Made by a program: the position numbers and the translations under genes. Shown here piece by piece: positions 42,606-51,213 of a stretch of DNA of 61,538 bases. The first letter of the stretch is position 1. Each line of letters opens with the position of its first letter. Origin of the DNA: Singulisphaera sp. GP187 (GTDB taxonomy: Bacteria; Planctomycetota; Planctomycetia; Gemmatales; Gemmataceae); the NCBI GenBank assembly GCA_945905925.1, contig CAMDQN010000022.1, positions 1-61,538 of the forward strand, read 5' to 3'. The notes beneath the pieces were generated by a model that saw only the letters and a list, made by a program, of their open reading frames with translations, was not told where the DNA came from and searched no databases.

Positions 42606-44410
42606 TCCTCGTCGGTATCGTTCTCATCGTCCGTCTTCGCGACCGGTTTTGGCGGCGCGTGCGGGTTAAAGTCGTCGTCGATGGCTCGGATTTCGGCGCC
42701 TAACGCCTCGCTGGCCTTCTTGAACATCGGAAGCGACTCGAGCCACCTCTTGCTGTTGGTCGGCGCGAGGACAGTTGGGATCGGCTGCCCTTTGTCCGCC
42801 GGTTGAGTGGTTGCGGCGTGGTCTACTTCAAACCGCACGCTCACTTGCTGCCCAGTCACTTGCTTGAGAGCGTTCACGAATCGCTGCGTGTTGGCCTCGG
42901 TCTCGCATTCCTTACGCGAATCAGCATAGCTTGCAGGGAAGCGTATTACCAGGGCATTTGGCCCAGAATTTGCATGTGAATTTGCAAAGCTAAGGTGTTT
43001 CGCCAAGATCGGGAACTTCTCCCGAGCGTAACGGAGAAAGCGTTCCCACACGTCTTGAAGTGTCGATTCGCTCAACGGAACAGTTGACACCGTTGCATTT
43101 GTAGCACCGTTTTCGCTCGGCTTAACTGTCTGCGGGCCGTTTTTTTTCCCGGCATCGTTCGCGGGATTCGTCGGCGCTGGTGCTGGCCTCGTCGCGGTGT
43201 TCGCGCCCGCGACGGGTGCCGTAACAACTACACCCGATTGCGTGGCGAGTTGCACGAGTTGCTCGACCGAACGCAGTTCGCGGAGTTTGCTCAACCGGAC
43301 CACGGCCATTTCGAGTAGCACCTGCGTGTGCGCGCTGCCCCGCATGCGTGTCTTCGTCGCGGTCAGCACCTCAAGACCCGCGAGGATCGCATCGAGCGTG
43401 ATCGCCGACGCCTGCGTTTTCACTGCCTCGAACTGGTTCGGCGAAACCGGCAGTTCGCGAATGTCCGCCCCGCCGCAACTCACGAGCATCAGCGCGCGCC
43501 AGTATTCCACGAGCTGATCGACGAGTTCCGTAATCTGAAGCCCCTGATCCACCCACGCGGCGATCAGATCGAGTGCCGCCTTCGCGTCATTCGCGAGAAT
43601 CGCTGTCGCGAGCTGGATGACGCGATCGTCGCCCGCGGTACCCAGAACCGCGCTCACCTGCTCCGCAGTGAGTTTGCCCGGCGCCGACGCGAGCAGTTGG
43701 TCGAGCAGTGATTGCGAGTCTCGCATCGAACCCGCGGCGCGGCGTGCCACGAGCCGCAGCGCGTCGTCATCGGCGGGGTGCCCTTCCCTCTCGCAGATGC
43801 GCTTGAGTTGGTCGAAAATCTTTCCCGCGCCGACGTGCGCGAAGTCGAACCGCTGGCACCGCGACAGGATTGTGATCGGGATCTTCTGCACTTCCGTGGT
43901 CGCGAGAATGAACTTCACGTGCTCCGGCGGTTCCTCCATTGTTTTCAGCAGCGCATTGAACGCACCCGTGGAGAGCATGTGAACTTCGTCGATGATGTAA
44001 ATCTTGTAGCGCCCGCGGGTGGGCCTGAACCCTACGTTCTGGCGCAGGTCGCGCGCTTCGTCGATGCGGCCGTTGCTCGCGCCGTCGATCTCGGACACGT
44101 CCACGTCGTCGCCGGTCATCACCGCGAGGCAACTATCGCACATGTCGCACGGCGTCGGCGTCGGTCCCTTCACGCAGTTGAGCGCTTTCGCGAGAATGCG
44201 CGCGGCGCTCGTTTTGCCCACCCCGCGGGCACCGGTGAACAGGTACGCGTGCGCAACGCGTCCAGACTTGAGCGCGTTCACAAGCGCGTTCGCGACGTGT
44301 TCCTGCCCGATCAAGTCCGAAAACTGCTGCGGACGGTATCGGCGCGCGACAACCGTATACGCCGGTGTGGTTGGTGCGGCGGGATCGGGTGTCGGCTTCG
44401 ACTTCGCCAT
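42602..44410 (-). CDS. dnaX: DNA polymerase III subunit tau (and probably gamma)
   Basis: Clamp-loader ATPase of 602 residues. Seen: Walker A GARGVGKTS (60-68), the zinc module with Cys79, Cys88, Cys91 and Cys94 (CDMCDSC), Walker B YIIDEVHML, and the SRC finger (LSRCQRF). The collar domain ends near residue 375, followed by a low-complexity linker and the tau-specific C-terminus. At 43140-43147 the coding strand has A8 (codons 422-424). A -1 shift there gives a stop at 43122 after six codons, so a gamma-like 429-residue form is expected. ATG at 44410 has AGGA seven bases upstream. It overlaps ybaB. Confidence 0.95.
   Translation of the reverse strand: MAKSKPTPDPAAPTTPAYTVVARRYRPQQFSDLIGQEHVANALVNALKSGRVAHAYLFTGARGVGKTSAARILAKALNCVKGPTPTPCDMCDSCLAVMTGDDVDVSEIDGASNGRIDEARDLRQNVGFRPTRGRYKIYIIDEVHMLSTGAFNALLKTMEEPPEHVKFILATTEVQKIPITILSRCQRFDFAHVGAGKIFDQLKRICEREGHPADDDALRLVARRAAGSMRDSQSLLDQLLASAPGKLTAEQVSAVLGTAGDDRVIQLATAILANDAKAALDLIAAWVDQGLQITELVDQLVEYWRALMLVSCGGADIRELPVSPNQFEAVKTQASAITLDAILAGLEVLTATKTRMRGSAHTQVLLEMAVVRLSKLRELRSVEQLVQLATQSGVVVTAPVAGANTATRPAPAPTNPANDAGKKNGPQTVKPSENGATNATVSTVPLSESTLQDVWERFLRYAREKFPILAKHLSFANSHANSGPNALVIRFPASYADSRKECETEANTQRFVNALKQVTGQQVSVRFEVDHAATTQPADKGQPIPTVLAPTNSKRWLESLPMFKKASEALGAEIRAIDDDFNPHAPPKPVAKTDDENDTDEE
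43122..43147 (-). promoter_or_regulatory. Probable slippage site in dnaX
   Basis: Coding-strand GGG A8 CGG at 43150-43137 reads Gly-Lys-Lys-Asn in frame. After -1 slippage the reading is Lys-Arg-Pro-Ala-Asp-Ser and TAA (43124-43122). No upstream Shine-Dalgarno-like element and only a weak downstream stem were seen, which favours transcriptional slippage as known in Thermus dnaX. Confidence 0.6.
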
Positions 44411-44553
44411 CGGCACATCCTGTCGGTTTGTTTCTCAACCCTGAATCTACCCGGAACCGCCGCGGCGAACAATCGCGGAGGTGACGCGGGGTTGCCGTCG
44501 CACGCGGAATCTCTTCACTTGAGTAGATGCAGACCAGCGCGAAGGAACACGGG

Positions 44554-45714
44554 ATGCCTCCGAACGCGGCCGAACCGATGCCGACCGATCACGCCGCACC
44601 GAGCGCAAAGCCCGACAAGCCACAAAAACGGGAATGGGCTCCACGCATCTGGGAGGGCACCGACGTCTTTACTTGGCTCCGAATGCTAAAGGATAACGGG
44701 TTCGCTGTGCAGCCCGCGTACTGGTACATCGCGGGCATCGTCTCGGTCAACTCGGTGATGAACACCGTGCTCCGGTGGACTCTGAACGGCTGGCACGGCG
44801 ATCGCGTCCGCGCCACAGACATCGACAAACCGCCGGTGTTCGTGATCGGCCACTGGCGCACCGGCACCACGCTCCTCCACGAACTGTTGATCCGCGACCC
44901 GCAGTTCGGCTTCCCAGACATGCAGGATTGCTTCAACCCGCACCACGCACTGCTCACGAACCAGTTCTTCAAGCGATACGCCAAGTGGATGCTGCCCGAG
45001 AAGCGGCCGATGGACAACATGCCGTTCGGCTGGGAGCGCCCGCAGGAAGACGAATTCGCGCTGGCGCTGCTCGGGGTGCGATCGACCTATACGGACTTTG
45101 CGTTCCCAAACCGGCTGCCGAAAGACTCCGGTGCGCTCGACCTCTCCGGTCTCAGCCCGGCGCAACTCGCAAAGTGGAAGCGTGTGTTCGTCCGTTTTCT
45201 GAAGGAAGTGACCGTTCGCACGGGCAAGCAACTCGTGCTGAAGTCGCCGCCGCACACGGCCCGCGTCCCGGTGCTACTCGAATTGTTTCCGGACGCGAAG
45301 TTCGTTCACATCGTGCGCGATCCGCGAGTCGTATTCCCGTCCACGGTGAACCTGTGGAAGTCGATGGCCCGGCGCCACGGGTTGCAGACGCCCACCGACT
45401 TCGCAGGTTTTGAGGAAAAAGTGTTGCGCGAGTTCCGCATCATTTACGACCGGTTGGAGGAGGCGCGACCGTTGTTCAAGTCTGGGCACTTCACGGAAAT
45501 GCGATACGAGAACCTGGTCCGCGACCCAGTCGGGGAATTGCAGAAGGTGTACGCGACGCTGAACCTCGGTGACTTCGAGACTGTGCGACCGCGTGTCGAG
45601 GAATACCAGCGGCAAAACGCGAACTACGAGACGAACACGTACCTGCTCCCCGACGAGCAGCGGGCAAAGGTCGAGGAACGCTGGGGCGACGTTATCCAGC
45701 GGTATGGGTATTGA
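44554..45714 (+). CDS. PAPS-dependent sulfotransferase
   Basis: Protein of 386 residues of the bacterial sulfotransferase family (Sulfotransfer_3 type). The 5'-phosphosulfate loop is FVIGHWRTGTTLLHE (97-110) and the 3'-phosphate site is VHIVRDPRVVFPSTVNLW. It should move sulfate from PAPS to a hydroxyl or amine of an unknown acceptor. I choose ATG at 44554 since AAGGA lies seven bases upstream; ATG at 44527 has no clear site. A moderately hydrophobic stretch (YWYIAGIVSVNSVM, about 57-70) might tie it to the membrane. Divergent from dnaX. Confidence 0.87.
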   Translation: MPPNAAEPMPTDHAAPSAKPDKPQKREWAPRIWEGTDVFTWLRMLKDNGFAVQPAYWYIAGIVSVNSVMNTVLRWTLNGWHGDRVRATDIDKPPVFVIGHWRTGTTLLHELLIRDPQFGFPDMQDCFNPHHALLTNQFFKRYAKWMLPEKRPMDNMPFGWERPQEDEFALALLGVRSTYTDFAFPNRLPKDSGALDLSGLSPAQLAKWKRVFVRFLKEVTVRTGKQLVLKSPPHTARVPVLLELFPDAKFVHIVRDPRVVFPSTVNLWKSMARRHGLQTPTDFAGFEEKVLREFRIIYDRLEEARPLFKSGHFTEMRYENLVRDPVGELQKVYATLNLGDFETVRPRVEEYQRQNANYETNTYLLPDEQRAKVEERWGDVIQRYGY

Positions 45715-45727
45715 AAGGCAACCTATC

Positions 45728-45759
45728 CCCAGCTCCTCCCTCATAGGGAAGGGGCTGGG
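45728..45759. terminator. Imperfect hairpin between convergent genes
   Basis: ccccagctcctccc and gggaaggggctggg pair with one bulge around tcata. It lies between the ends of the sulfotransferase and lipoprotein genes and is the only clear structure in this 56-bp space. Confidence 0.5.
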
Positions 45760-45770
45760 CAGATTCTTCG

Positions 45771-46202
45771 CTACTCCTTCACTGCCACCTCGAACTCGAA
45801 CACATGCTCTTTTCCCACCTGTACCTCGCGCTCGATCCCCGATAGGTCCGGGCGAGAGAGTTTCGCTGGGAACGTCACGCTTGCGGTTACAGCAGGTGCG
45901 GGCGAGAGCGAAACGCGATACCACCCCGCCGGGATCGCATTCGCTTTCTCGAGTTGCAGCGTGTACGAGCCGTCGGAACCGGTTTCGCCGTAAGCCGATT
46001 TGCCGTGCCTGCCGCGTTCCGGGTGCGGCGTGAACACCACCAAGCCGCCCGCGACAGGTTGCCCGTTCAGCAACAACTTTCCCCGCACCGTCGCTGGTCC
46101 TGGAAGTGGTGCGTTCGAGCCACACCCTCCTGACAGCGCCAGCGCCACGGCGCCACCGGCCAGCGCCACGACAGGGATTATTAACTGCAAGACCGTCTTC
46201 AT
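45771..46202 (-). CDS. Lipoprotein with carboxypeptidase-regulatory-like fold
   Basis: Protein of 143 residues. A signal peptide ends in LSGGC, so Cys27 should be lipidated. The mature domain is a transthyretin/CNA-B-like beta-sandwich, shown by VRGKLLLNGQPVAGGLVVF and TGSDGSYTLQ; such domains are very common in planctomycete lipoproteins. Probably structural or binding; no enzyme site. ATG at 46202 with GAGG nine bases upstream. Confidence 0.82.
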   Translation of the reverse strand: MKTVLQLIIPVVALAGGAVALALSGGCGSNAPLPGPATVRGKLLLNGQPVAGGLVVFTPHPERGRHGKSAYGETGSDGSYTLQLEKANAIPAGWYRVSLSPAPAVTASVTFPAKLSRPDLSGIEREVQVGKEHVFEFEVAVKE

Positions 46203-46345
46203 GGCAAAACACCTCAGGGTGCGAAACCGCACCACATTGACATCGACGGAACCGACCGCGCCGGTTTAAGGTGTCCGCCGTCGCACGTACTTAACGCGTT
46301 CTGGACGAACGAATTACCCGCCACCGGACACTTACCCCGTTAGCA

Positions 46346-46374
46346 TTGACGCCCCCAGAGCCATTGGGTATCTA
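46346..46374 (+). promoter_or_regulatory. Probable sigma-70-type promoter of the envelope cluster
   Basis: TTGACG and TATCTA are separated by exactly 17 bases. Transcription would start near 46381, leaving a leader of about 150 bases before the GTG at 46534. Confidence 0.45.
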
Positions 46375-46520
46375 CGCTCGCCACGGCACCGAGGGGAACG
46401 TAAGCGGAAACGGTCTAAGGCACGGATTCGCCGGACTTTACCGCCTACAGCGCCCGCATCGCGGGCCGGTGTTTGTACAGCCCGCGGGACCGGAACCCGC
46501 GGCACCGGAGCGGACATAGA

Positions 46521-46525
46521 GGAGG
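46521..46525 (+). promoter_or_regulatory. Ribosome binding site deciding the OmpH-like GTG start
   Basis: GGAGG eight bases before GTG at 46534, the first codon of the signal peptide. Confidence 0.65.
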
Positions 46526-46533
46526 ACTGAGGA

Positions 46534-47259
46534 GTGAATCGCACGTTCATGTTCCTGTCGGGAGTGCTCGGCGTCGCGGGCGCGCTGTATCTAACGAGCG
46601 CGGCGCACGCGCAGCCCCCGGCGCCCGGCGCGCCGCCGGCCGCACCTACACCCACCCGGCCCACGGTCGCAGTGTTCAACATGGCCGGGGTCATGCGCGA
46701 CTTCGGCCAGGCCAAGTATCAGGTTCACCTGCTGAACCTCAAAAAGAACGAGATGTCGAAGCAGTTGCTCGCCTGGCGCGGCGAGTACATCCAGCACCAG
46801 CAGGATCTTCAGAAGGCTCCGAACGACCCGAACAAAGAGCAGAAGGTTCAGCGGATGCTGGCGCTGACGCGGGCCATTGAGGACGAGGACCGGAAGATCA
46901 ACAAGCAGCTCAACGATGACGCGAGTTCGATCATTTCGGATCTGTATGACAAGATCAAGCAGGTGGTGGACAAGACAGCCGAGATGAACGGCTACCACAT
47001 CGTGTTCGCTTACCCGGACGCGGTGACCGCGGAAGAGCTGAAAAGCCCGTACATCAAGGAACTCAAACTGAAGCCGCCGGCGGCGCAACCCTTCTACGTG
47101 GCCGCTCACGCGGACATCACGGGGGTCGTCGTGAAGACGCTCAACGCGTGGTATCTGCCGGTAGACGCGCAGGGCAAGCAGGTGGATCTGACCAAACTCG
47201 AAGTTCCGCCGACTACGACGGGTCTGCCTGGCCCCGGCCCGGCCCCGGTCCCGAAGTAA
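46534..47259 (+). CDS. OmpH/Skp-like periplasmic protein
   Basis: Protein of 241 residues. A signal peptide (about 1-26, cut after AHA) and a Pro-rich linker lead to an OmpH-type domain: VAVFNMAGVMRDFGQAKYQ, then a long charged coiled coil (about 70-140, including QQDLQKAPNDPNKEQKVQRM) and a C-terminal strand region (GYHIVFAYPDAV). Skp proteins chaperone outer-membrane proteins in the periplasm. The tail is Pro/Gly-rich. It comes just ahead of lpxC, as OmpH genes often stand next to lipid A genes. Confidence 0.85.
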   Translation: MNRTFMFLSGVLGVAGALYLTSAAHAQPPAPGAPPAAPTPTRPTVAVFNMAGVMRDFGQAKYQVHLLNLKKNEMSKQLLAWRGEYIQHQQDLQKAPNDPNKEQKVQRMLALTRAIEDEDRKINKQLNDDASSIISDLYDKIKQVVDKTAEMNGYHIVFAYPDAVTAEELKSPYIKELKLKPPAAQPFYVAAHADITGVVVKTLNAWYLPVDAQGKQVDLTKLEVPPTTTGLPGPGPAPVPK

Positions 47260-47284
47260 GCAGTTCGGGTAAGATGTTAAACTT

Positions 47285-47326
47285 GGGCCGGTCGGGGCGC
47301 CGATATTAAGGCGCACCGACCGGCCC
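47285..47326 (+). terminator. GC-rich hairpin between ompH-like gene and lpxC
   Basis: Arms 47285-47301 and 47310-47326 match at 16 of 17 positions around the loop gatattaa. It lies 26 bases after the stop. No T-run follows, so it may end or attenuate transcription before lpxC. Confidence 0.65.
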
Positions 47327-47385
47327 GAACGAACGCGAACAACTCGATTCGGTTTGGAACGGTTACGCCAGGGAAGGCGAACATC

Positions 47386-48294
47386 GTGCGCATCATCGGC
47401 TACCGACAGCAACGAACTCTCGCGGCTCCCGCGACCGTCGAAGGCGTGGGCTTCGTGACCGGCGCCCGTGTGTGCCTGCGGTTCCTGCCAGCTGACGCGA
47501 ACACCGGACTCGTGTTCCGGCGCATCGATCTGGTGGACTCGCCCGCGATCCCGGCCCGCGCCGCCCGCGTCAGCGGGACGCAGCGCCGGACCACGCTCGG
47601 CCCGTTGTCCACCGGGATCACACTCGTTGAGCACGTCCTCTCGGCCCTCTCCGGCCTCCGCGTCGATAACTGCGTGGTGGAAGTCGATGGTTCCGAACCG
47701 CCCGGCCTCGACGGGTCGGCCGCAGGATTCGTCTCGGCGATCTTCGGCGCTGGTTTCGTGAACCAGAAAACCCAGCGCCCGATCTGCGCCGCCTCGGAAC
47801 CGGTTGTCGTCCGCGGACCGGGGGCGACGCTCGCCCTGCACCCGACCAACGTCGCCGGACTGCGTGTCAGTTACCGGCTCGATTACGGAGCCGATTCACC
47901 GATCCTGCCGCAGACACATACTCTCACCGTGACCCCTGAAACGTTCGCACGCGACCTGTCGGCGTGCCGCACCTTCCTCACCGAACCCGAGGCGCACGCG
48001 CTGCGTGCGGAAGGCGTCGGCCGCCACCTCACTGGAGCAGACCTGCTCGTGTTCGGCCCACGGGGTCTGATCGACAACGCGGTCCGCTTCGCCGACGAAC
48101 CGGCCCGGCACAAGATCCTCGACCTGCTCGGCGACCTCGCCTTGTGTGGGTTCGACCTCGCCGGCCACGTGGTCGGATACCGAAGCGGGCACGCCCTCAA
48201 CGTGGAACTAGCCCGCACGCTCGCTGGCACCACGTCGGAAGGTCGTAAAGCCGAAAGTCGTCAAGTCGGGAAACCGACGAGCCGCGCCGCTTGA
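47386..48294 (+). CDS. lpxC: UDP-3-O-acyl-GlcNAc deacetylase (lipid A synthesis)
   Basis: Zinc enzyme of 302 residues that makes the committed step of lipid A synthesis in the cytoplasm. The zinc ligands and active site are visible: His83 in VEHVLSALSG, His242 and Asp246 in HKILDLLGDLAL, and the catalytic His269 in GYRSGHALN. The GTG start has AAGG about nine bases upstream. The last 16 or so residues (after LAGTTSEG) come from one arm of a repeat and are probably not functional. Part of an OmpH / LpxC / GnnA-like cluster. Confidence 0.92.
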   Translation: MRIIGYRQQRTLAAPATVEGVGFVTGARVCLRFLPADANTGLVFRRIDLVDSPAIPARAARVSGTQRRTTLGPLSTGITLVEHVLSALSGLRVDNCVVEVDGSEPPGLDGSAAGFVSAIFGAGFVNQKTQRPICAASEPVVVRGPGATLALHPTNVAGLRVSYRLDYGADSPILPQTHTLTVTPETFARDLSACRTFLTEPEAHALRAEGVGRHLTGADLLVFGPRGLIDNAVRFADEPARHKILDLLGDLALCGFDLAGHVVGYRSGHALNVELARTLAGTTSEGRKAESRQVGKPTSRAA

Positions 48295-48352
48295 CGACCG
48301 ACTGACCGACATCTTTCGACTTTACGACTTGAGACTTTACGACTTTTGACGG
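48241..48352. repeat. Imperfect palindrome at the lpxC end
   Basis: The left side (ggtcgtaaagccgaaagtcg, inside the lpxC tail) pairs imperfectly with right-hand copies of cgactttacgactt at 48317-48330 and gactttacgactt at 48333-48345. The short tandem copies resemble the tctcaagtc and gtttggt units of other palindromes in the window. Confidence 0.5.
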
Positions 48353-48359
48353 GTGCAAC

Positions 48360-49460
48360 ATGGATCGTCTGCGGATGGCGGTGATCGGGGTGGGACACCT
48401 GGGACAGCACCACGCGCGCATCCTCTCGGAATTACCGGACGTAGAATTGGTCGGCGTGGTGGACGCGAACCCAGCGCAGGCTCACGCCATCGCGACCAAA
48501 CTCGGTACCACGCCCTACGAGTGCTTCCAACCGCTCCTCGACAAGGTCGAAGCGGTCAGCGTGGTCACGCCCACAATCCACCACCACGCGGTCGCCAGCG
48601 CGTTCCTGAAGGCTGGCGTTCCGGTGCTGGTCGAGAAGCCGGTGTGCCGCACGGTCGCGGAAGCCGACGAACTCATTGCGCTCGCAGACAAGGCGAAAGT
48701 ACCACTACAGGTCGGCCATATCGAGCGGTTCAACCCGGCGTTTGAAGAACTCGTGAAACGCCCCATCCGGGCGAAATTCGTGGAGGCCGAGCGGCACGGT
48801 CCGTTCACCGGCCGTTCCGTGGACATCGGTGCCGTACTCGACCTGATGATTCACGACCTCGACCTGCTGCTCGCGCTCGTGGGCGGCAAGGTGATGCGCG
48901 TGTCCGCGGTCGGCGCGGTGGTATTCGGCGGGCACGAGGACATGGTGAACGCGCGTCTGGAATTCGAGAACGGGTGCATCGCGCATGTGACCGCGAGTCG
49001 AATTACCAGGCACCCGAAGCGCAGGCTCCGTATCTGGGCGCCGGAGGGCTACGCGGGCATCGACTTCGTCACGCGAAAGCTCATTCTCGTTCAGCAGAGC
49101 GAAGAGGTACGACGGCACGGGTTGCGCGCCGACGCGATGGACGCCGCCGCGAAGGCGCGTCTCAAAGACGAGGTGTTCGGCCGGCACCTGCAGGTTCTGA
49201 ACCTGGACGCGGACCGCAAGCAGGACCAGTTAAAGGCGGAACTGCGGCACTTCATCGACTGCGTTCGTACCGGCGACACGCCGCGTGTGAGCGGTGTCGA
49301 CGGTCGCGCAGCACTCGAACTCGCGGAGCGAGTTCTGGACGCGCTGCGCGTTCACCCGTGGGAAGGCACCCCGGCCGGCCCGCACGGTCCCGGTGGTCTG
49401 CCCACGCCCGCCGGCTTCCTGTTCCCCCCGCTCCAGATCGCACTCCCCGAAGCCGCGTGA
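48360..49460 (+). CDS. Gfo/Idh/MocA oxidoreductase, GnnA-like
   Basis: NAD(P)-dependent oxidoreductase of 366 residues. The Rossmann motif is VIGVGHLGQHHARIL (8-22) and the family EKP motif lies in VLVEKPVCRT; HDLDLLLALVG follows in the substrate domain. The neighbour is lpxC. GnnA enzymes oxidise UDP-GlcNAc at C3 to prepare diamino-sugar lipid A, and they are often found beside lipid A genes. That role is inferred from context; no aminotransferase (GnnB) is in this window. The C-terminus is Pro/Gly-rich. Confidence 0.82.
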   Translation: MDRLRMAVIGVGHLGQHHARILSELPDVELVGVVDANPAQAHAIATKLGTTPYECFQPLLDKVEAVSVVTPTIHHHAVASAFLKAGVPVLVEKPVCRTVAEADELIALADKAKVPLQVGHIERFNPAFEELVKRPIRAKFVEAERHGPFTGRSVDIGAVLDLMIHDLDLLLALVGGKVMRVSAVGAVVFGGHEDMVNARLEFENGCIAHVTASRITRHPKRRLRIWAPEGYAGIDFVTRKLILVQQSEEVRRHGLRADAMDAAAKARLKDEVFGRHLQVLNLDADRKQDQLKAELRHFIDCVRTGDTPRVSGVDGRAALELAERVLDALRVHPWEGTPAGPHGPGGLPTPAGFLFPPLQIALPEAA

Positions 49461-49483
49461 CTCACAACGAATCGTTGGTGTTC

Positions 49484-49532
49484 AGCCGCTTGCGGCTTCG
49501 CGGGGAATACGCCCGCGAAGCCGCAAGCGGCT
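49484..49532. repeat. Family-A hairpin (21-bp perfect arms)
   Basis: Arms 49484-49504 and 49512-49532 are perfect complements over 21 bp with a 7-base loop. This is the longest copy of the family with the ggcttcgcg/cgcgaagcc core. It lies between the GnnA-like and MoxR genes. Confidence 0.9.
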
Positions 49533-49606
49533 CGGCCGCGCGCACTTCCGGCTCCAGTCCGTAAAATGCCGATTCGCGAACCCAACACGCACCAGGAGCC
49601 GCACCA

Positions 49607-50635
49607 GTGGCCGACGACCGCTTTACGGACTACCTGAACAAGTTCTCTGCCGACCGCCTCGCGATGCTCGACCAACTTCGGCACGTCGTGGTGGGTCAGA
49701 GCGAAGTCATCGAGCAGGTGCTGGCCGCGATCTTCACCCGCGGGCATTGCCTTCTGGTCGGCGTGCCGGGCCTCGCGAAAACGCTGCTCGTCAGCTCAAT
49801 CGCACAAATCCTGAGCGTCGCGTTCAAGCGCGTTCAGTTCACGCCCGACTTGATGCCCTCAGACATCACCGGCACGACGATCCTCGACGAAACTGCTGAT
49901 GGGAAGCGTGAGTTTAGGTTCGTTCGTGGGCCGATCTTCTCGAACATCGTGTTGGCCGACGAGATCAACCGCACGCCGCCAAAGACACAGGCCGCGCTGC
50001 TCGAGGCGATGCAGGAACGACAGGTGACTGCGGGCCAGGAGACGATGAAGTTACCAGAGCCATTCTTCGTCATTGCAACCCAGAACCCGATCGAACAGGA
50101 AGGCACCTACCCGCTACCCGAAGCACAACTCGACCGGTTTATGTTCAACATCAAGGTGGACTATCCGACACTTGAGGACGAGCGGTTGATCGTGGCGATG
50201 AGCACTCGCGGCGACAAACCGGACCTTACGAAGGTGCTAACAGCCGAGCGCATCATCGCGTGGCAGAAACTGGTGAAGAAGGTCGAAGTGCCGACGTTTG
50301 TGAACGAATTCATCGTGAAGCTGGTGCGCGCGACGCGTCCGAAAGACCCGAGCGCACCGGAGGTGATCAAGCGGCTCGTGGACTGGGGCGGCGGGCCGCG
50401 GGCCGGCATCTTCCTGGCGCAGGCGGGTCAGGCATTCGCGGCGATGGAAGGCGAGCCGAGCGTGAGCCTCTCGCACATCAAGAAGGCCGCGATCCCGGTG
50501 TTGCGCCACCGCGTCAGCGCGAATTTCCAGGCGCAAGCCGAGGGCCGCACCAGCGACGACATCGTGGTGGAGTTGCTGAAGATCGTGAGCGAACCGGATC
50601 CGCCGAAGTACATCGGGAAGGGTCGCAAAACATAG
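49607..50635 (+). CDS. MoxR-type AAA+ ATPase
   Basis: Cytoplasmic protein of 342 residues of the MoxR group. Walker A is GVPGLAKT (52-59), Walker B VLADEINR, sensor 1 [25 protein letters not shown], the usual MoxR signature. The C-terminal AAA lid follows. It should act as an ATP-driven chaperone on partner proteins with DUF58 or VWA domains, and a DUF58 gene does follow after one unknown gene. GTG start with AGGAG eight bases upstream. Confidence 0.93.
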   Translation: MADDRFTDYLNKFSADRLAMLDQLRHVVVGQSEVIEQVLAAIFTRGHCLLVGVPGLAKTLLVSSIAQILSVAFKRVQFTPDLMPSDITGTTILDETADGKREFRFVRGPIFSNIVLADEINRTPPKTQAALLEAMQERQVTAGQETMKLPEPFFVIATQNPIEQEGTYPLPEAQLDRFMFNIKVDYPTLEDERLIVAMSTRGDKPDLTKVLTAERIIAWQKLVKKVEVPTFVNEFIVKLVRATRPKDPSAPEVIKRLVDWGGGPRAGIFLAQAGQAFAAMEGEPSVSLSHIKKAAIPVLRHRVSANFQAQAEGRTSDDIVVELLKIVSEPDPPKYIGKGRKT

Positions 50636-50642
50636 GTCTCAA

Positions 50643-50700
50643 GTCCTCAAGTCTCAAGTCGGAGGACTCAGAGACGGGTTGAGACTTGAGACTTGAGGAC
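50643..50700. repeat. Unique palindrome (18-bp perfect arms)
   Basis: Arms 50643-50660 and 50683-50700 pair perfectly (gtcctcaagtctcaagtc with its complement). The right arm ends 13 bases before the ATG of the next gene, so a hairpin in the RNA could limit access to that start. Confidence 0.85.
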
Positions 50701-50713
50701 TGGGGACTTCAAG

Positions 50714-51169
50714 ATGTGGTATCGCGTGTTCGGAGCGTCTGAAATGCAGCCGGCGCCGGTCGCGATGGCGGCGCAGTTGCACGCGTGCGGCTTGGCCGTG
50801 GCACCGCACTTCAAGGGAGACGAATTCGGCTGGACGAGCGGCGAGTTGCGCCTGCCCACGGGTGCGCCCGTTCTGCTCGCACGTTATCTCACGAAGGAAG
50901 ACGACCTGCGCGACGACCTGAACGCGCACGCGGCCGAGTTGGAGACAATGGACTACAGCCCGAACAGCGTCCCGCTGATGGAACGCGTGATTCAGACGAA
51001 GCAGTTAATCACGCTGCGCAAACCGGTGGACGTGCCCGACGAAGTATTGACGGAGAAAGTGCTGGAGGAAGCGTGCCGGTTCCTCGCGTCCGCGACGAAT
51101 GGTGTGTATCAGATCGACGGCCGCGGTTGGTTCGCCGCGACTGGTGAGTTGTTGGTGCAGGAGTATTGA
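50714..51169 (+). CDS. Uncharacterised protein between MoxR and DUF58 genes
   Basis: Protein of 151 residues, soluble, with no signal or membrane segment. It begins MWYRVFGASEMQPAP and has a FKGDEFGWTSGEL block and an acidic middle (YLTKEDDLRDDLNAHAAELE). No family recognised. ATG at 50714 is preferred; a start seven codons earlier would fall inside the palindrome. Its place inside a MoxR / DUF58 set suggests it assists them. Confidence 0.68.
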   Translation: MWYRVFGASEMQPAPVAMAAQLHACGLAVAPHFKGDEFGWTSGELRLPTGAPVLLARYLTKEDDLRDDLNAHAAELETMDYSPNSVPLMERVIQTKQLITLRKPVDVPDEVLTEKVLEEACRFLASATNGVYQIDGRGWFAATGELLVQEY

Positions 51170-51213
51170 CGCAGGTTCACAGGGCGGAATCGCTGTGAGG
51201 AGCAGGCCCAACA

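Larger units (their letters stand above)
46203..46533. other. Divergent intergenic region upstream of the ompH-like gene
   Basis: A 331-bp space between the lipoprotein gene (minus) and the OmpH-like gene (plus). It carries the promoter candidate at 46346-46374 and, from 46440 on, short GC-rich hairpins (cccgcat.../...gcgggcc). I see no gene in it. Confidence 0.45.
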
